Shown here piece after piece: positions 52,167 through 61,664 of a stretch of DNA of 64,000 nt. The stretch is from assembly GCA_002077045.2 (NCBI GenBank), contig KZ111147.1, positions 724,037 to 788,036 on the forward strand, given 5' to 3'. Each line of letters opens with the position of its first letter. Positions within the stretch are counted from its first letter, which is position 1. The notes below the pieces were generated by a model. That model did no database searches. It was not told the DNA's origin and saw only the letters and a list, made by a program, of their open reading frames with translations. The translations under genes were made by a program, and so were the position numbers. Source of the DNA: Rachicladosporium sp. CCFEE 5018. Its lineage: Eukaryota > Ascomycota > Dothideomycetes > Cladosporiales > Cladosporiaceae.

Positions 52167-54502
52167 AAGCTTACTGGCTCGGTGTTGATGCATTGCGATG
52201 GCGTTGCAAAAGGCGTACGGGAAGGTCAATAACGATCATACGCATGGAGCTGGGCTGTACAAAATAGTGTACGAATAGTGTACGTTTGGCGACTGACGGT
52301 CCGCATACGCCGCACCCTATGAGCTGAACACTTGCACATTATGCTCCTTTAGTGACACGTCGCTGCTCTCGACGTCTGGAGGCACAAGGCTGACACTGTA
52401 CAGCCTGCCTTGAAGTCGTGACAGTGTTTCACCTGCGGTTGAGAGACAAGCATCCGCCATGTCCCACGCGAGTCTCGACGTCAGCCTTGTCAACGCACAA
52501 GGAATCTTCATACGATGATGCACGTGTCCCAAGTCTCGTACATCTAGTCTTCACCGCTGATGCTGTTGAGGTCAGGCTTCGCTGCGGTGGATTTCACGCT
52601 GATGGTCATGCCTGCCCTGCTTTCTTTGCACGTACACTCAAAATCCGACTTTACCTATATTCTGGCGGGAGCGCATAGGACCGCGTGATGAAGTGAAGTT
52701 GCTTCAATGCGTCGATCATGCATGGCGATCCTCAACGTTTGCCTTGTTCCTCGCGCTAGGGTGTAAGGACGAAATCGGGCGTTGTCTCGCCTCATATTTT
52801 GTGCATCTTGGCAGTTGGGGACGGTTGAACATACCGAGGCGGACTCGCGTCTCTAGTAAGGCAGATCCCATGAGTAGCAGTCATCACCATAGCCGATCGA
52901 ACGCAAAGCTATCATGCTACTTCCCAATGCGTGGCTGTTCATGTCGGCACACGCATCCAAAATTCCCGAGCATCCAACGACCACACCATTGGGCCCGTCT
53001 CAGAGATCCCACCATGCCAAATTCGTCAAAACCTCGAGCGAGGTACCTGCAGCAGGCCGCTTTGGCAGCGCGTGCATGATCTGGTCCGCAAGCCGGTTGG
53101 GCCGGAGCTTGACATTTACGTGCATGAAATCAACGAGCCGCTGGCGTTCGCTCTGCTACCCGGGCGCAGAACAAGAGCTCGAGCGAGCAGTACGGTCGTA
53201 CATGCACCTCCTCAAGAGGCGTTCGCTTAGATGGCGCCACTGCTCTGGGCCAGATCAGCAAGTTGTGCCTTGCGCTGGCGAATCATAGCCATATGCCTGT
53301 CACTCCGTCGAAACACGATAGCTTGATTGTGCGCGACGGGGGTGAGGTGGGCCAATGGCAGCGGGGATCGCGGGGTTGAGATTGCGATTGAGGGCAGGGC
53401 GGGCAGAAATTGATGGAGTACGCAGACCGGCCGCGCTTGCGGCGGTGGGGCAGGGAGACATGGTGGGCGGTCACGAGGTACCGGCCTAGCCTGCATATGC
53501 ACATGAACGACAGGCGGGCCAATGAGGGATTAGACAGATGGAAGAGTCTGCGGACTTCACTTCTCAGGGTGTTGCAGAGATTTGAGTATTGCGTACGAGT
53601 AGTGCATGATTACAGCGGAGGATCAGCAGGAGGAGTGCGTGTTGGTGGTTTGATGTGGTGCGTGTTTCATCTCACCCAGCTTGCTGTGGACAATCCGCCA
53701 AGAATTGGTATTTTCGACACGCAGGTGACCTCTCGCCCTGAGCCTTTTCCAATAATGTCCGCCGCAGGCCCCACAATGCGTCAGCTGGTGCTTGCTGCAG
53801 CTAGGCCACTGCATCGAGAACTGCCTTGGATCTGATGCGAGTTGTGTGAGATGGGCACGTGAAGGCTCGCATGCTCAGCCATCATCGCATCAGCAACACA
53901 CGCGGCGTGCATGGGCATTGAATTTGTTGATAGACGGGCGTGTGGGAGCTTAGACTACGACAAGCATGGGGACGTCATATTACGGTTGTTTCGTTACCTC
54001 CCGGCACTAGCCTAACGTTGCTGTCATTTCTGGGTGGGTTTGTGGATTCCTCGAGGGGAGGATGGGCCTGGGTTGGTGGTGGTCACAGGTCTTCTCTGGT
54101 CAGTGCACGCAGCGTCAACAGCAGTACAGTAGCACGTGAGGGCAGCCCCTCATCTCTGGCCGTGCCTACACACTACTGCTCATGCTGCATCTTGCTGTTA
54201 CGATACATCAACATTGCCTGCCGTGCCATACCACATCCTGACTGCCACCATCATCACTGTTGTCTTTGTGACCGAAAGAGTGCGCCAAAGCAACTCTACC
54301 AGATCCCATCTGTTGTTCGCGCCTGCCTGCATTTTGTAGCCGCTCTCAGCCTCTTCCACCCGCCGCACCGCACTCCACCTACCTCGAGGCGTAGTCACTG
54401 CTGTGCTTGCACTACACCAGGCCTGCAACTCCTACACCACCTGCGCAAATCAATCAGAATCACCTGACATACCCCTCCATCCGCCCACCACGGACGACAT
54501 CA
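51526..54502. repeat. First copy of a 2977-bp direct duplication
   Basis: Covers the last third of MTO1 and almost the whole intergenic region before GSK3. Every base and open frame I compared recurs at +9498 (61024-64000), with no difference found. The right limit is set by the window end, so the duplication may be longer. Confidence 0.95.
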
Positions 54503-54576
54503 TTGCGACCACGGACTGCCGAAATACGCCGCCATACCCTACCGCGCTCAGCTAGCACCACGCCCTACATATCGCC
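52167..54576. other. Long intergenic region upstream of GSK3
   Basis: About 2.4 kb without a recognisable gene. Frames up to 175 codons (for example 53940-54467) have skewed Cys/His/Ser composition and no motifs. The last 500 bases are C-rich with repeated ACCAC and CATCC elements, as in a long 5' untranslated leader of GSK3. Most of this region is duplicated at 61665-64000. Confidence 0.55.
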
Positions 54577-56091
54577 ATGTCGCAAAGCCGGCCGTCGGCC
54601 TTCCAGAGCTTGAGGATGGGTGGTAAGTAGTCTTGCTGGTAGTATGTATCCTGCGATTCGTGCTTACGTTACTCGCAGAGGTCATCCGCGAGAAGGTGCA
54701 AGACGGTCTGACGGGCGAGACCAAGGAGATGCAGTATACGCAGTGCAAGATAGTGGGAAATGGCTCCTTTGGTGTGGTCTTCCAGACCAAGCTCTCTCCA
54801 TCAGGCGAAGATGCAGCCATCAAGCGAGTGCTCCAGGACAAGCGCTTCAAGGTATGTGCATGTCATATTCCGCAGTACTCGGCTCACGTGCTGACAACAA
54901 GGGCAGAACCGAGAACTCCAAATCATGCGCATCGTCCGACATCCCAACATCGTCGAGCTCAAAGCATTCTACTACTCCAACGGAGACCGGGTACGCGATA
55001 CAGACAACCTCATGGGTGTACAAACAGCTCTAATGGCCGCTCAGAAGGACGAGGTATACCTGAACCTGGTGCTGGAGTTTGTGCCGGAGACCGTCTACCG
55101 CGCGAGCAGGCACTTCAACAAGCTCAAAACCACCATGCCCATCCTCGAGGTGAAGCTGTACATCTACCAGCTGTTCCGCTCACTTGCATATATCCACTCC
55201 CAGGGTATCTGCCATCGGGATATCAAGCCGCAGAACTTGCTGATGGATCCGGCGAGCGGGATACTGAAGTTGTGCGATTTTGGAAGTGCGAAGATTTTGG
55301 TAGAGAATGAGCCGAACGTGTCGTATATTTGCTCGAGATATTACCGGGCGCCAGAGTTGATCTTTGGCGCCACGAACTACACTACGAAGATTGGTACGTT
55401 GTGTGTAGTGAAAGAAGGGAGGATTCGAGCTGACTTGCAACAGACGTTTGGTCCACCGGCTGTGTCATGGCAGAGCTTATGCTCGGACAACCACTGTTCC
55501 CTGGCGAGTCGGGTATCGACCAGCTTGTGGAGATCATCAAAGTGCTGGGAACGCCAACACGCGACCAAATTCGCACGATGAACCCGAATTACATGGAGCA
55601 CAAATTCCCGCAGATCAAGCCACACCCATTCGGCAAGGTATATATTACTTTGTGATGATGGCCGTGAGATAAGTGTAGAACTGACAAGCGTACAGGTCTT
55701 CCGTAAGGCGGATCCCAATGCGATCGATCTGATTTCGAAGCTGCTCGAGTACACGCCAACTCAGCGCCTCTCAGCGATCGACGCGATGGTGCATCCTTTC
55801 TTCGACGAGCTGCGCGATCCGAGCACGAAGTTGGCCGACTCGCGTCACCCGAATGCACCACCAAAGGACCTCCCGACACTGTTCGACTTCACGCATCATG
55901 GTACGTCGCATGGCCACCTCCGCACTTTCGAGCTTTTACTGACATGAGAGTCCACAGAACTCTCTATCGCACCTCACCTCAATCACCAACTCGTTCCCGC
56001 CCACATGAAGCCAATCCTCGCAGCGAAAGGCCTTGACATTGACAACCTGGTGCCGATGCCAAGAGAGCAGATGCTTGCACGGCTGGATTGA
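54577..56091 (+). CDS. gsk3: Glycogen synthase kinase 3 (shaggy-type) serine/threonine kinase
   Basis: A 394-residue kinase acting in nutrient, stress and developmental signalling. Seven exons: 54577-54622, 54679-54851, 54907-54990, 55045-55393, 55444-55637, 55696-55900, 55958-56091; introns of 50-58 bp, all closing the frame. The Gly loop is IVGNGSFGVVFQTK and the ATP lysine lies in DAAIKRVLQDKRFK. The C-helix glutamate is in NRELQIMR, and a YYSNGDRKDEVYLNLVLEFV segment follows. The catalytic loop is CHRDIKPQNLLMD, the metal aspartate is in LCDFGSAKILV, and the activation loop has the phosphorylated-tyrosine segment VSYICSRYYRAPELIFGA. Then come DVWSTGCVMAELMLGQPLFP and IKPHPFGKVFRK. Length and the short C-terminus fit fungal GSK3. 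The first exon encodes only MSQSRPSAFQSLRMG, as in relatives. Confidence 0.96.
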
Positions 56092-57182
56092 GATTGGAAC
56101 AGACGGAATCATCAAGAACCACCTTTCACTCCCATGCAACGCTCCCTACGCTCCCGTGATGACGACACTCACGCAACGCAATGCGCCATTGGATCACAAC
56201 ATACCACAACAAGCCATTCGGGCCTGGCATGTAAAGGACATGATCCGGACGAATGGGTAAAAGTGGTACAGAGCTTGGTGCATGGCAAGAGAGTTTTCCT
56301 ACTGGCAGCATAAGGACAGAGGGCAGACGAGGAAAGGCGAGAGTACACTTGCTGCGGGTCAGTGCATTCCGCGACCCGAGAACCTGGCAAAGTCACATGC
56401 TCTGGCGCTTCGTGAGAGTACATTACAGAGACTTGTGTGATTTGGGCGATGGCGTTCACTGGCGAATATCCACGGCTGGACTGGGGTGCCGCGAAAAGCA
56501 CAGCACGATTCCCATATGCTAGCGAGCGGGCGATGGCAAAATCTTTTGGAGTGCACGGCTTATGCACGGGGAGGATGAATGTTGCTAGTATGAGAATATG
56601 ATAGACTACCCAATGGGCATCGCTGGACCGGGCTTTAGAGCGCTTGGTGTGACTGGCTTGCCGATTGAAGTGAAAGAAAGCATTTCCTACGATACCTGTG
56701 TGTTGAGTTTCGAGGGCACCTCAACAAGTCTCCATCCCCCACAGCTTGTGATGCAACGCTTTCACAGAGTCTGTGCCGCAAAAGTACCGGCTTTCTTAGA
56801 AGTGTAAGGTAGGAAGCTCTTCTTCTGCTCCTCCAAGCATATCTACTAGAGCGAGCCGAGCATTCGACGCGGTGGAGAGAAGAGGACCCAGACGCTACTT
56901 GTTCTGACTATGTCGAGGCTCTGCTGGACGTAGAGATGCAACACTGAGATGCCTTGGCCAAGATGTCAGAAGCACAGGATCCTAGGTAGTCCGGTTCGCG
57001 GAACATACTTCGTGGAAGCGTTGTATGCTGTTGCCAAACATGTGGTCAACATATAGGTGATGGTACAATTTTATACATGCCTGCAGCTGTCTGCTCATCC
57101 AACGTCGGAGATAGTGCAGCAGCACAGTACGGCGAAATGCCTTCCACAACTAACGGAACGCACTGTCGTCCTGTAGAGGTCT
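56092..57182. other. Convergent intergenic region, no gene recognised
   Basis: About 1.1 kb between the stop codons of GSK3 and CBP80. Short frames only. It is longer than needed for two 3' untranslated regions, but I see no RNA gene or repeat in it. Confidence 0.5.
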
Positions 57183-59967
57183 TCAGGACACCTCGTCAAT
57201 AACATCCATGGCCCCTCCCGCCCCAGCCTCTGCCTCGAAAGCATCGAGAGCATCATTCATATCGGCCACCGGCTCTTGCTCCGGCTCTGGCACTGGCTCC
57301 GGCTCAATCAGCTCTCCTACAGCTGCCTCCCCAACGACAGCCTCTTCGACCGCTGCCTTCCGTCTCCAGACTCGAGCCCACCTCTCACCCCACTGCATGA
57401 TGATGGCTCTTTCCTCTTCCTCACCCTCATATCTCTCCATCATCTCGTCCTGGCTGCCATTCGCGACGCTCGCTACGGCGTCCTCGATCGTAGCGTACAG
57501 GTCTCGCAGCGTCTGTCGCTCTCTAGGCAACACGGCGTCGATGACCTGTCGCTGGTCGAAGGGAAGTGAGGTATTTGCTCGCTGTTGCAGGACTTGGCGC
57601 ACGCGCGCGGAGACCTTCGCCACTGTGTGAGAGACAAGCTCGTACATTTGCGCCGAAGCCAAAGCTCTGCCACGGTCTATGCGCTCGTGCAACGCCCATT
57701 CGATGACAGACATGGGCGTGATGATCGTGTAGTTGAGGAGCTTGTCGACTATGTTGGCCGCATTCCCAGGATGAAGACTCCAGAAGTCGACTACACTGGA
57801 GATGATCTGCCGGCGCGCAGCTTCAGACTGTGTCGCAAGGGCTGAGAGCTTGTCCTTCAGACGATCGATGTTAGAGATCACGTGAGACATGCTCTTCGAG
57901 CCAACGTTCAAGATGCAGGTCATGTAGACGTCTGTGCTTGATACCAGCGGATCAGCCACTCCGTGACTGGCAGCTTGGTCGCGAATGTCGTCGAGGATAG
58001 CTTGGACTTGCTCTTCGGACGCCTTCTCCTTGAGTAGCTTGAGGAGTGCGCGTGCCTCGGTGGCAAAGGGTAGCTCATCATTTGCGTACTTGAAATCAGG
58101 AACGTCTTTCTCTTTGCTGGCGGGGACCAAGGCTTGGAAGGGATCAGGCAAAGTCTCGCGGATGCGCTTGGCGAAAGAGAGGCGAATCTCCTTGTCGAGG
58201 GCGCCATTGATGAAGGCTCTTCTTGGGTGGATCTCGGGAAGTGGGATATCGGCGATCCTACGCGCTTGTCAGTAATCTTCGTTGCTGGGGAGGGGACACT
58301 ACATACCACTCTTGCCATTTCCAGCGAAATTCAAAGTTGCTGAGATGATGTGCGAACCAGTCCATGAACCTATATTGGAGCTCGAGATCGAGCTGGTCAA
58401 TGGAGCGGTAGATGAAGCGGATAGCTCGGCCAAGACTGGGAGCGATGGCCTGTGGCGCGAGCTTACAGACTTCGGTGATGACAGAATGATAGCAAATCAG
58501 TCGATGCTGTGGTGTCGGGAGCTTGAAGATCTGCGAGAAGAGCGCGTCGATCCCAACATCCTCAGGCTTCCAGGTTGATACTCCACCAGTATACTCTTTG
58601 AGCCTGTCGAAGCCTGTTTCACGGCGGGTGAAGGTGCCTGGAGTCCAAAAGTTGTCCAGCTCGTTTAGATACTTCGATGTTGCATTCCGGTTGAAGTCCA
58701 GTATGTTCACTGTGTCCACAACAGCATCACGTATCAACGAGCATGCGATGTGCGTCGTAGGTGGCACGGACTCGACGTCCTGATCTGCGTAGAGGGAGAA
58801 GAACACCTCTGGAAAGACCTCACCGGAGTTCGCGTAGATTGGCGACGGAACCTCGATAACCGGAAACGCGTGCTTTTGTGATGGCGCGTGCTCCCCATGG
58901 CCGTTGGTATCTCCATTGGCTTCCGCCTCGCGCTTCACAGAATCAAATGCTCTCGGTATACAGCTCAGAGGCCAATTCTTATTCGTCTCCTCTTGCAGTT
59001 GCCGTTGAATGAGTGAGATAACGCTGCCAAATGCCATGGGTCGGATCTCGTCGTCGCCGCCGATCGCTGGGTATGGGTCAACTAGCGCGTCGAGGCTGTG
59101 CGGGGCTGTAGCTACGATCTCAGTCTTCTCAAGTAGTTCGGCGACTTGCTCTTTGATCGCATCGCTATCGTTCGCTGCAATAAGGTAGGGTATCGTAAGT
59201 AAAATGATCTTCACGAGCTCTATGCCGATGGCCTGGTAAATTGTTAGTCGAGTGCAACTTGAAGGGGTACCACTTCAACATACGTCCTCGGAAGAAGCCG
59301 TCTGCAGATCGACTGCCCGGTCGAACAGCTCGTTCAGTACAGGCACGACGCCGTCCACCTCGAAGAGCGGGCCAAGACAGGCAATGAACCGGAGCAGCAG
59401 CTTCACCGTTCGCCATGCACCCTCTTGCAAGGCTTCTTGGAGCTGCGATGTTGCCGCTGCTACCACCTCTGCAGCAGCTTCGGACTTGTACTCATTTGCG
59501 TAGAGCACTGCCGCTGCGATGAAGGGGATCTTCAGTGGCTGTTCAGCAACGCTGTCGGAACGTCAGCAGATGTATAGCGTACGATGACTGAATATACGAA
59601 CACTTTGAGCGCAACAGTGACGAACACCTCCCTCACATACTCATCCCCCCAATTGTCGGCTGCAAGCTTGCCAACGTTCGACAGCGCCCCCTTGACATCC
59701 ACCGGCTCACGACCCTGGACGTCCTCGGCAGCCTCGACCAGCACGCGGCGAATGCGAGTCCCTGGTGGTATCTCCTGTCGAGCGCGCTGGTTGCGGAAGT
59801 TGCCATGCTCGTATTCGTCTTCCTCTGTTTGTCGCTGGGTCAGTGATACGAATCGCGTACTCACACTCAAAGGTCATACCTCTCCCCCGCTTCCTGCGGT
59901 CATTGCGCCCTCCGCGGAAACCTCCCCCGCCGTTTCTGTCGTCGCGTCGGCGATCAGCGTCCGCCAT
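57183..59967 (-). CDS. Nuclear cap-binding complex large subunit CBP80
   Basis: An 859-residue MIF4G/HEAT-repeat protein that binds the m7G cap complex with CBP20 and couples capping to splicing and export. Five exons: 59967-59880, 59824-59602, 59551-59284, 59232-58307, 58257-57183; introns of 49-55 bp and total length divisible by three. The N-terminus is RGG-like (RRRDDRNGGGGFRGGRNDRR). Family segments include KGALSNVGKLAADNWGDEYV, QPLKIPFIAAAVLYANEY, WRTVKLLLRFIACLGPLFEV, IGIELVKIILLTIPYLI, the QHRLICYHSVITEVCKLAPQ block, LGRAIRFIYRSIDQLDLELQ, RFMDWFAHHLSNFEFRWKWQ and IISSVVDFWSLHPGN. The acidic Pro/Glu tail is rich in EPVPEPEQEP. The second intron's donor (GTTCGT) is weak. A GTGTTC donor with a later acceptor at CCACTGAAG is an alternative that would alter only a few residues. 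Confidence 0.92.
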
Positions 59968-60331
59968 GATTGCCGTTTGTGTACTTGTCGAACTCGGTAT
60001 CGGTCATGGCACCCCCGACGCGCTGCGCGAATCCTCAGAGAGTGAGCTTCCCTGAGCCGCTAGTCTCGGCTCAAACTTGCCGTCTTCCGAGCACCTTACT
60101 AATCACGTGCTTATCTGATCCCTGCAGCGCGAGGCAATTCGAGCCTCAATTCTATGTAGTGATGGGCATGCATATGCACTGCCTCGCTGCAAGCCACCTC
60201 AGCTGATGGCTTCCTGGCTGCCCGTATGGCCTCTTCCTTAGAGATTTAAACAAGATGACGACCTTCTTGACCGGTAAATCCTCTGACGTTGAAATACACA
60301 GTGTTGAGGATGATGCAAGCGAGGGTTGAAG
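59968..60331. other. Divergent intergenic region
   Basis: About 360 bp between the CBP80 start (minus) and the HET-domain gene start (plus). Both promoters are expected here. No further feature. Confidence 0.45.
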
Positions 60332-60923
60332 ATGCGGTTGCTCAATGTTCACGACTACAGCTTTCGAGACTTTCACGGTGACAATACTGAGCCTTATGTC
60401 ATCACGTCCCATCGCTGGTCGAATGATGAGGCCACCTATAAGGATGTGAGGAAGCAGAGAAACACAGCCAGTGTGGGCTGGGCCAAGATCAAAGGCTTTT
60501 GTGAGCAAGTCAGGCATACCAACGACATCCTTCAGAACTTGAACGATTCAACCGTTTCTGATTGGCTATGGATCGATACGGCCTGCATCGATGCCACCAG
60601 CGCAGCTGAGGTGCAAGAGTCAATCAATTCAATGTTTCGCTGGTATCACGACTCCATCGAGTGCCATGCCTATCTGGCCGACGTGCTGCCTTTCAGTGCG
60701 ACACGAGGTCGTGCGGAGGTATTGGGCGATTTCGCAGAGAGCGAGTGGTTCCAGCGAGGTTGGACTCTGCAGGAACTCCTTGCGCCCAGGACAGTCATCT
60801 TCTTTACCCAGAATTGGGAGGTTATTGGACACAAGTGCTCGCAGTGCGACACGACTTCCAGCTGTAGAGGTGCTGGACCACTTCTCAATGCTGAAATCGC
60901 GCAGATCACCGGAATACCCGAAA
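60332..60923 (+). CDS. HET-domain protein, N-terminal part only (truncated by assembly gap)
   Basis: The first 197 residues of a heterokaryon-incompatibility domain protein, a class of fungal NLR-like or regulated cell-death effectors. The ATG at 60332 (MRLLNVHDYSFRDFHGDNTE) is the standard opening of many HET proteins. Conserved blocks follow: YVITSHRWSNDEATYKDV, WLWIDTACIDATSAAEVQES, INSMFRWYHDSIECHAYLAD and EWFQRGWTLQELLAPRTVIF, with FTQNWEVIGHK after. The core is complete up to the LLNAEIAQITGIPE segment, after which the sequence becomes N. The C-terminal half, including any repeat domain, is therefore unknown. The frame is open up to the gap, with no sign of decay in the part visible. 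Confidence 0.85.
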
Positions 60924-61023
60924 NNNNNNNNNNNNNNNNNNNNNNNNNNNNNNNNNNNNNNNNNNNNNNNNNNNNNNNNNNNNNNNNNNNNNNNNNNNNN
61001 NNNNNNNNNNNNNNNNNNNNNNN
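60924..61023. other. Assembly gap, 100 N
   Basis: A run of exactly 100 undefined bases, the conventional placeholder for a scaffold gap of unknown size. It cuts the HET-domain gene, and the sequence after it does not continue that gene. Confidence 0.99.
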
Positions 61024-61664
61024 CTGAGTACCGCATGTCTGCGCGTGCTGACAACGCCGATCTCCGCCTCACAGCAAAAGGCCACGCCGCAGGAGTCATC
61101 TCCTCAAGCCGCTGGCGACACTTTAGTGATACGAAAGCTCAGCTGGACTCACTGCGTGAGCTTCTCGAATCACACTCAAGTGGCTCACAGTCCTGGATTG
61201 CCAAAGGCCTTCCAGTCCGGAACGACACCCACCGACGCAATGCCTTTGACCTTCTCGCCTCCTCCTCGATCACCACATCAACGCTACTGCCTCTCATCCC
61301 AGCCCTAGCTTCATACTCACCCGTCTTACTGGCTCGGATGGACATTGAAGGAACGTACGCGCCATATATCACACAGCAGACGAGCACCGCTGCTTCCATG
61401 GTGCGTGATGAAGAGCTGAAACTACCAGGCGATCTTGATTACGAAAGCATCAGCGGACTAAGCTTCGAGGAGAAGCGAGCACTCGAAAGAGTTCGGCCAG
61501 AGAGTGTAGGGATGGCGAGGCGAGTGGAAGGAGTCACACCCACGGGAGCGCTAAGAGTAGCTGTGTACGTCAAGGGCATAGGACGAAGGCGGGAAAGGGA
61601 AAGTATGGTAAAGGAGTCGGTGGAGGGCATGGGGATCAGCGAGGAGGGTTTGGCAGTGGCCTAG
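61024..61664 (+). pseudogene. Partial second copy of MTO1, C-terminal 213 codons
   Basis: Begins inside the coding sequence (SEYRMSARADNADL) directly after the gap and runs to the same stop (EEGLAVA) as the complete gene at 50054-52166, without any visible substitution. The FAD-binding and catalytic N-terminal two thirds are missing from the visible sequence. It is either an assembly duplicate of the real gene's end or the 3' end of a genuine second copy whose start lies in the gap. A hybrid frame joining the HET gene to this fragment through the N run is not a real gene. Confidence 0.85.

Noticed and set aside
53940..54467. 175-codon plus-strand open frame upstream of GSK3 (also at 63438-63965)
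   Set aside because: Cys/His/Ser-rich translation of a C-rich leader, without motif. The second occurrence is only the duplication, not evidence of conservation.
60591..61664. 357-codon frame running through the N gap from the HET region into the MTO1 fragment
   Set aside because: It exists only because N codons are read through. On the left side it is a shadow frame of the HET gene and on the right it is the MTO1 tail.
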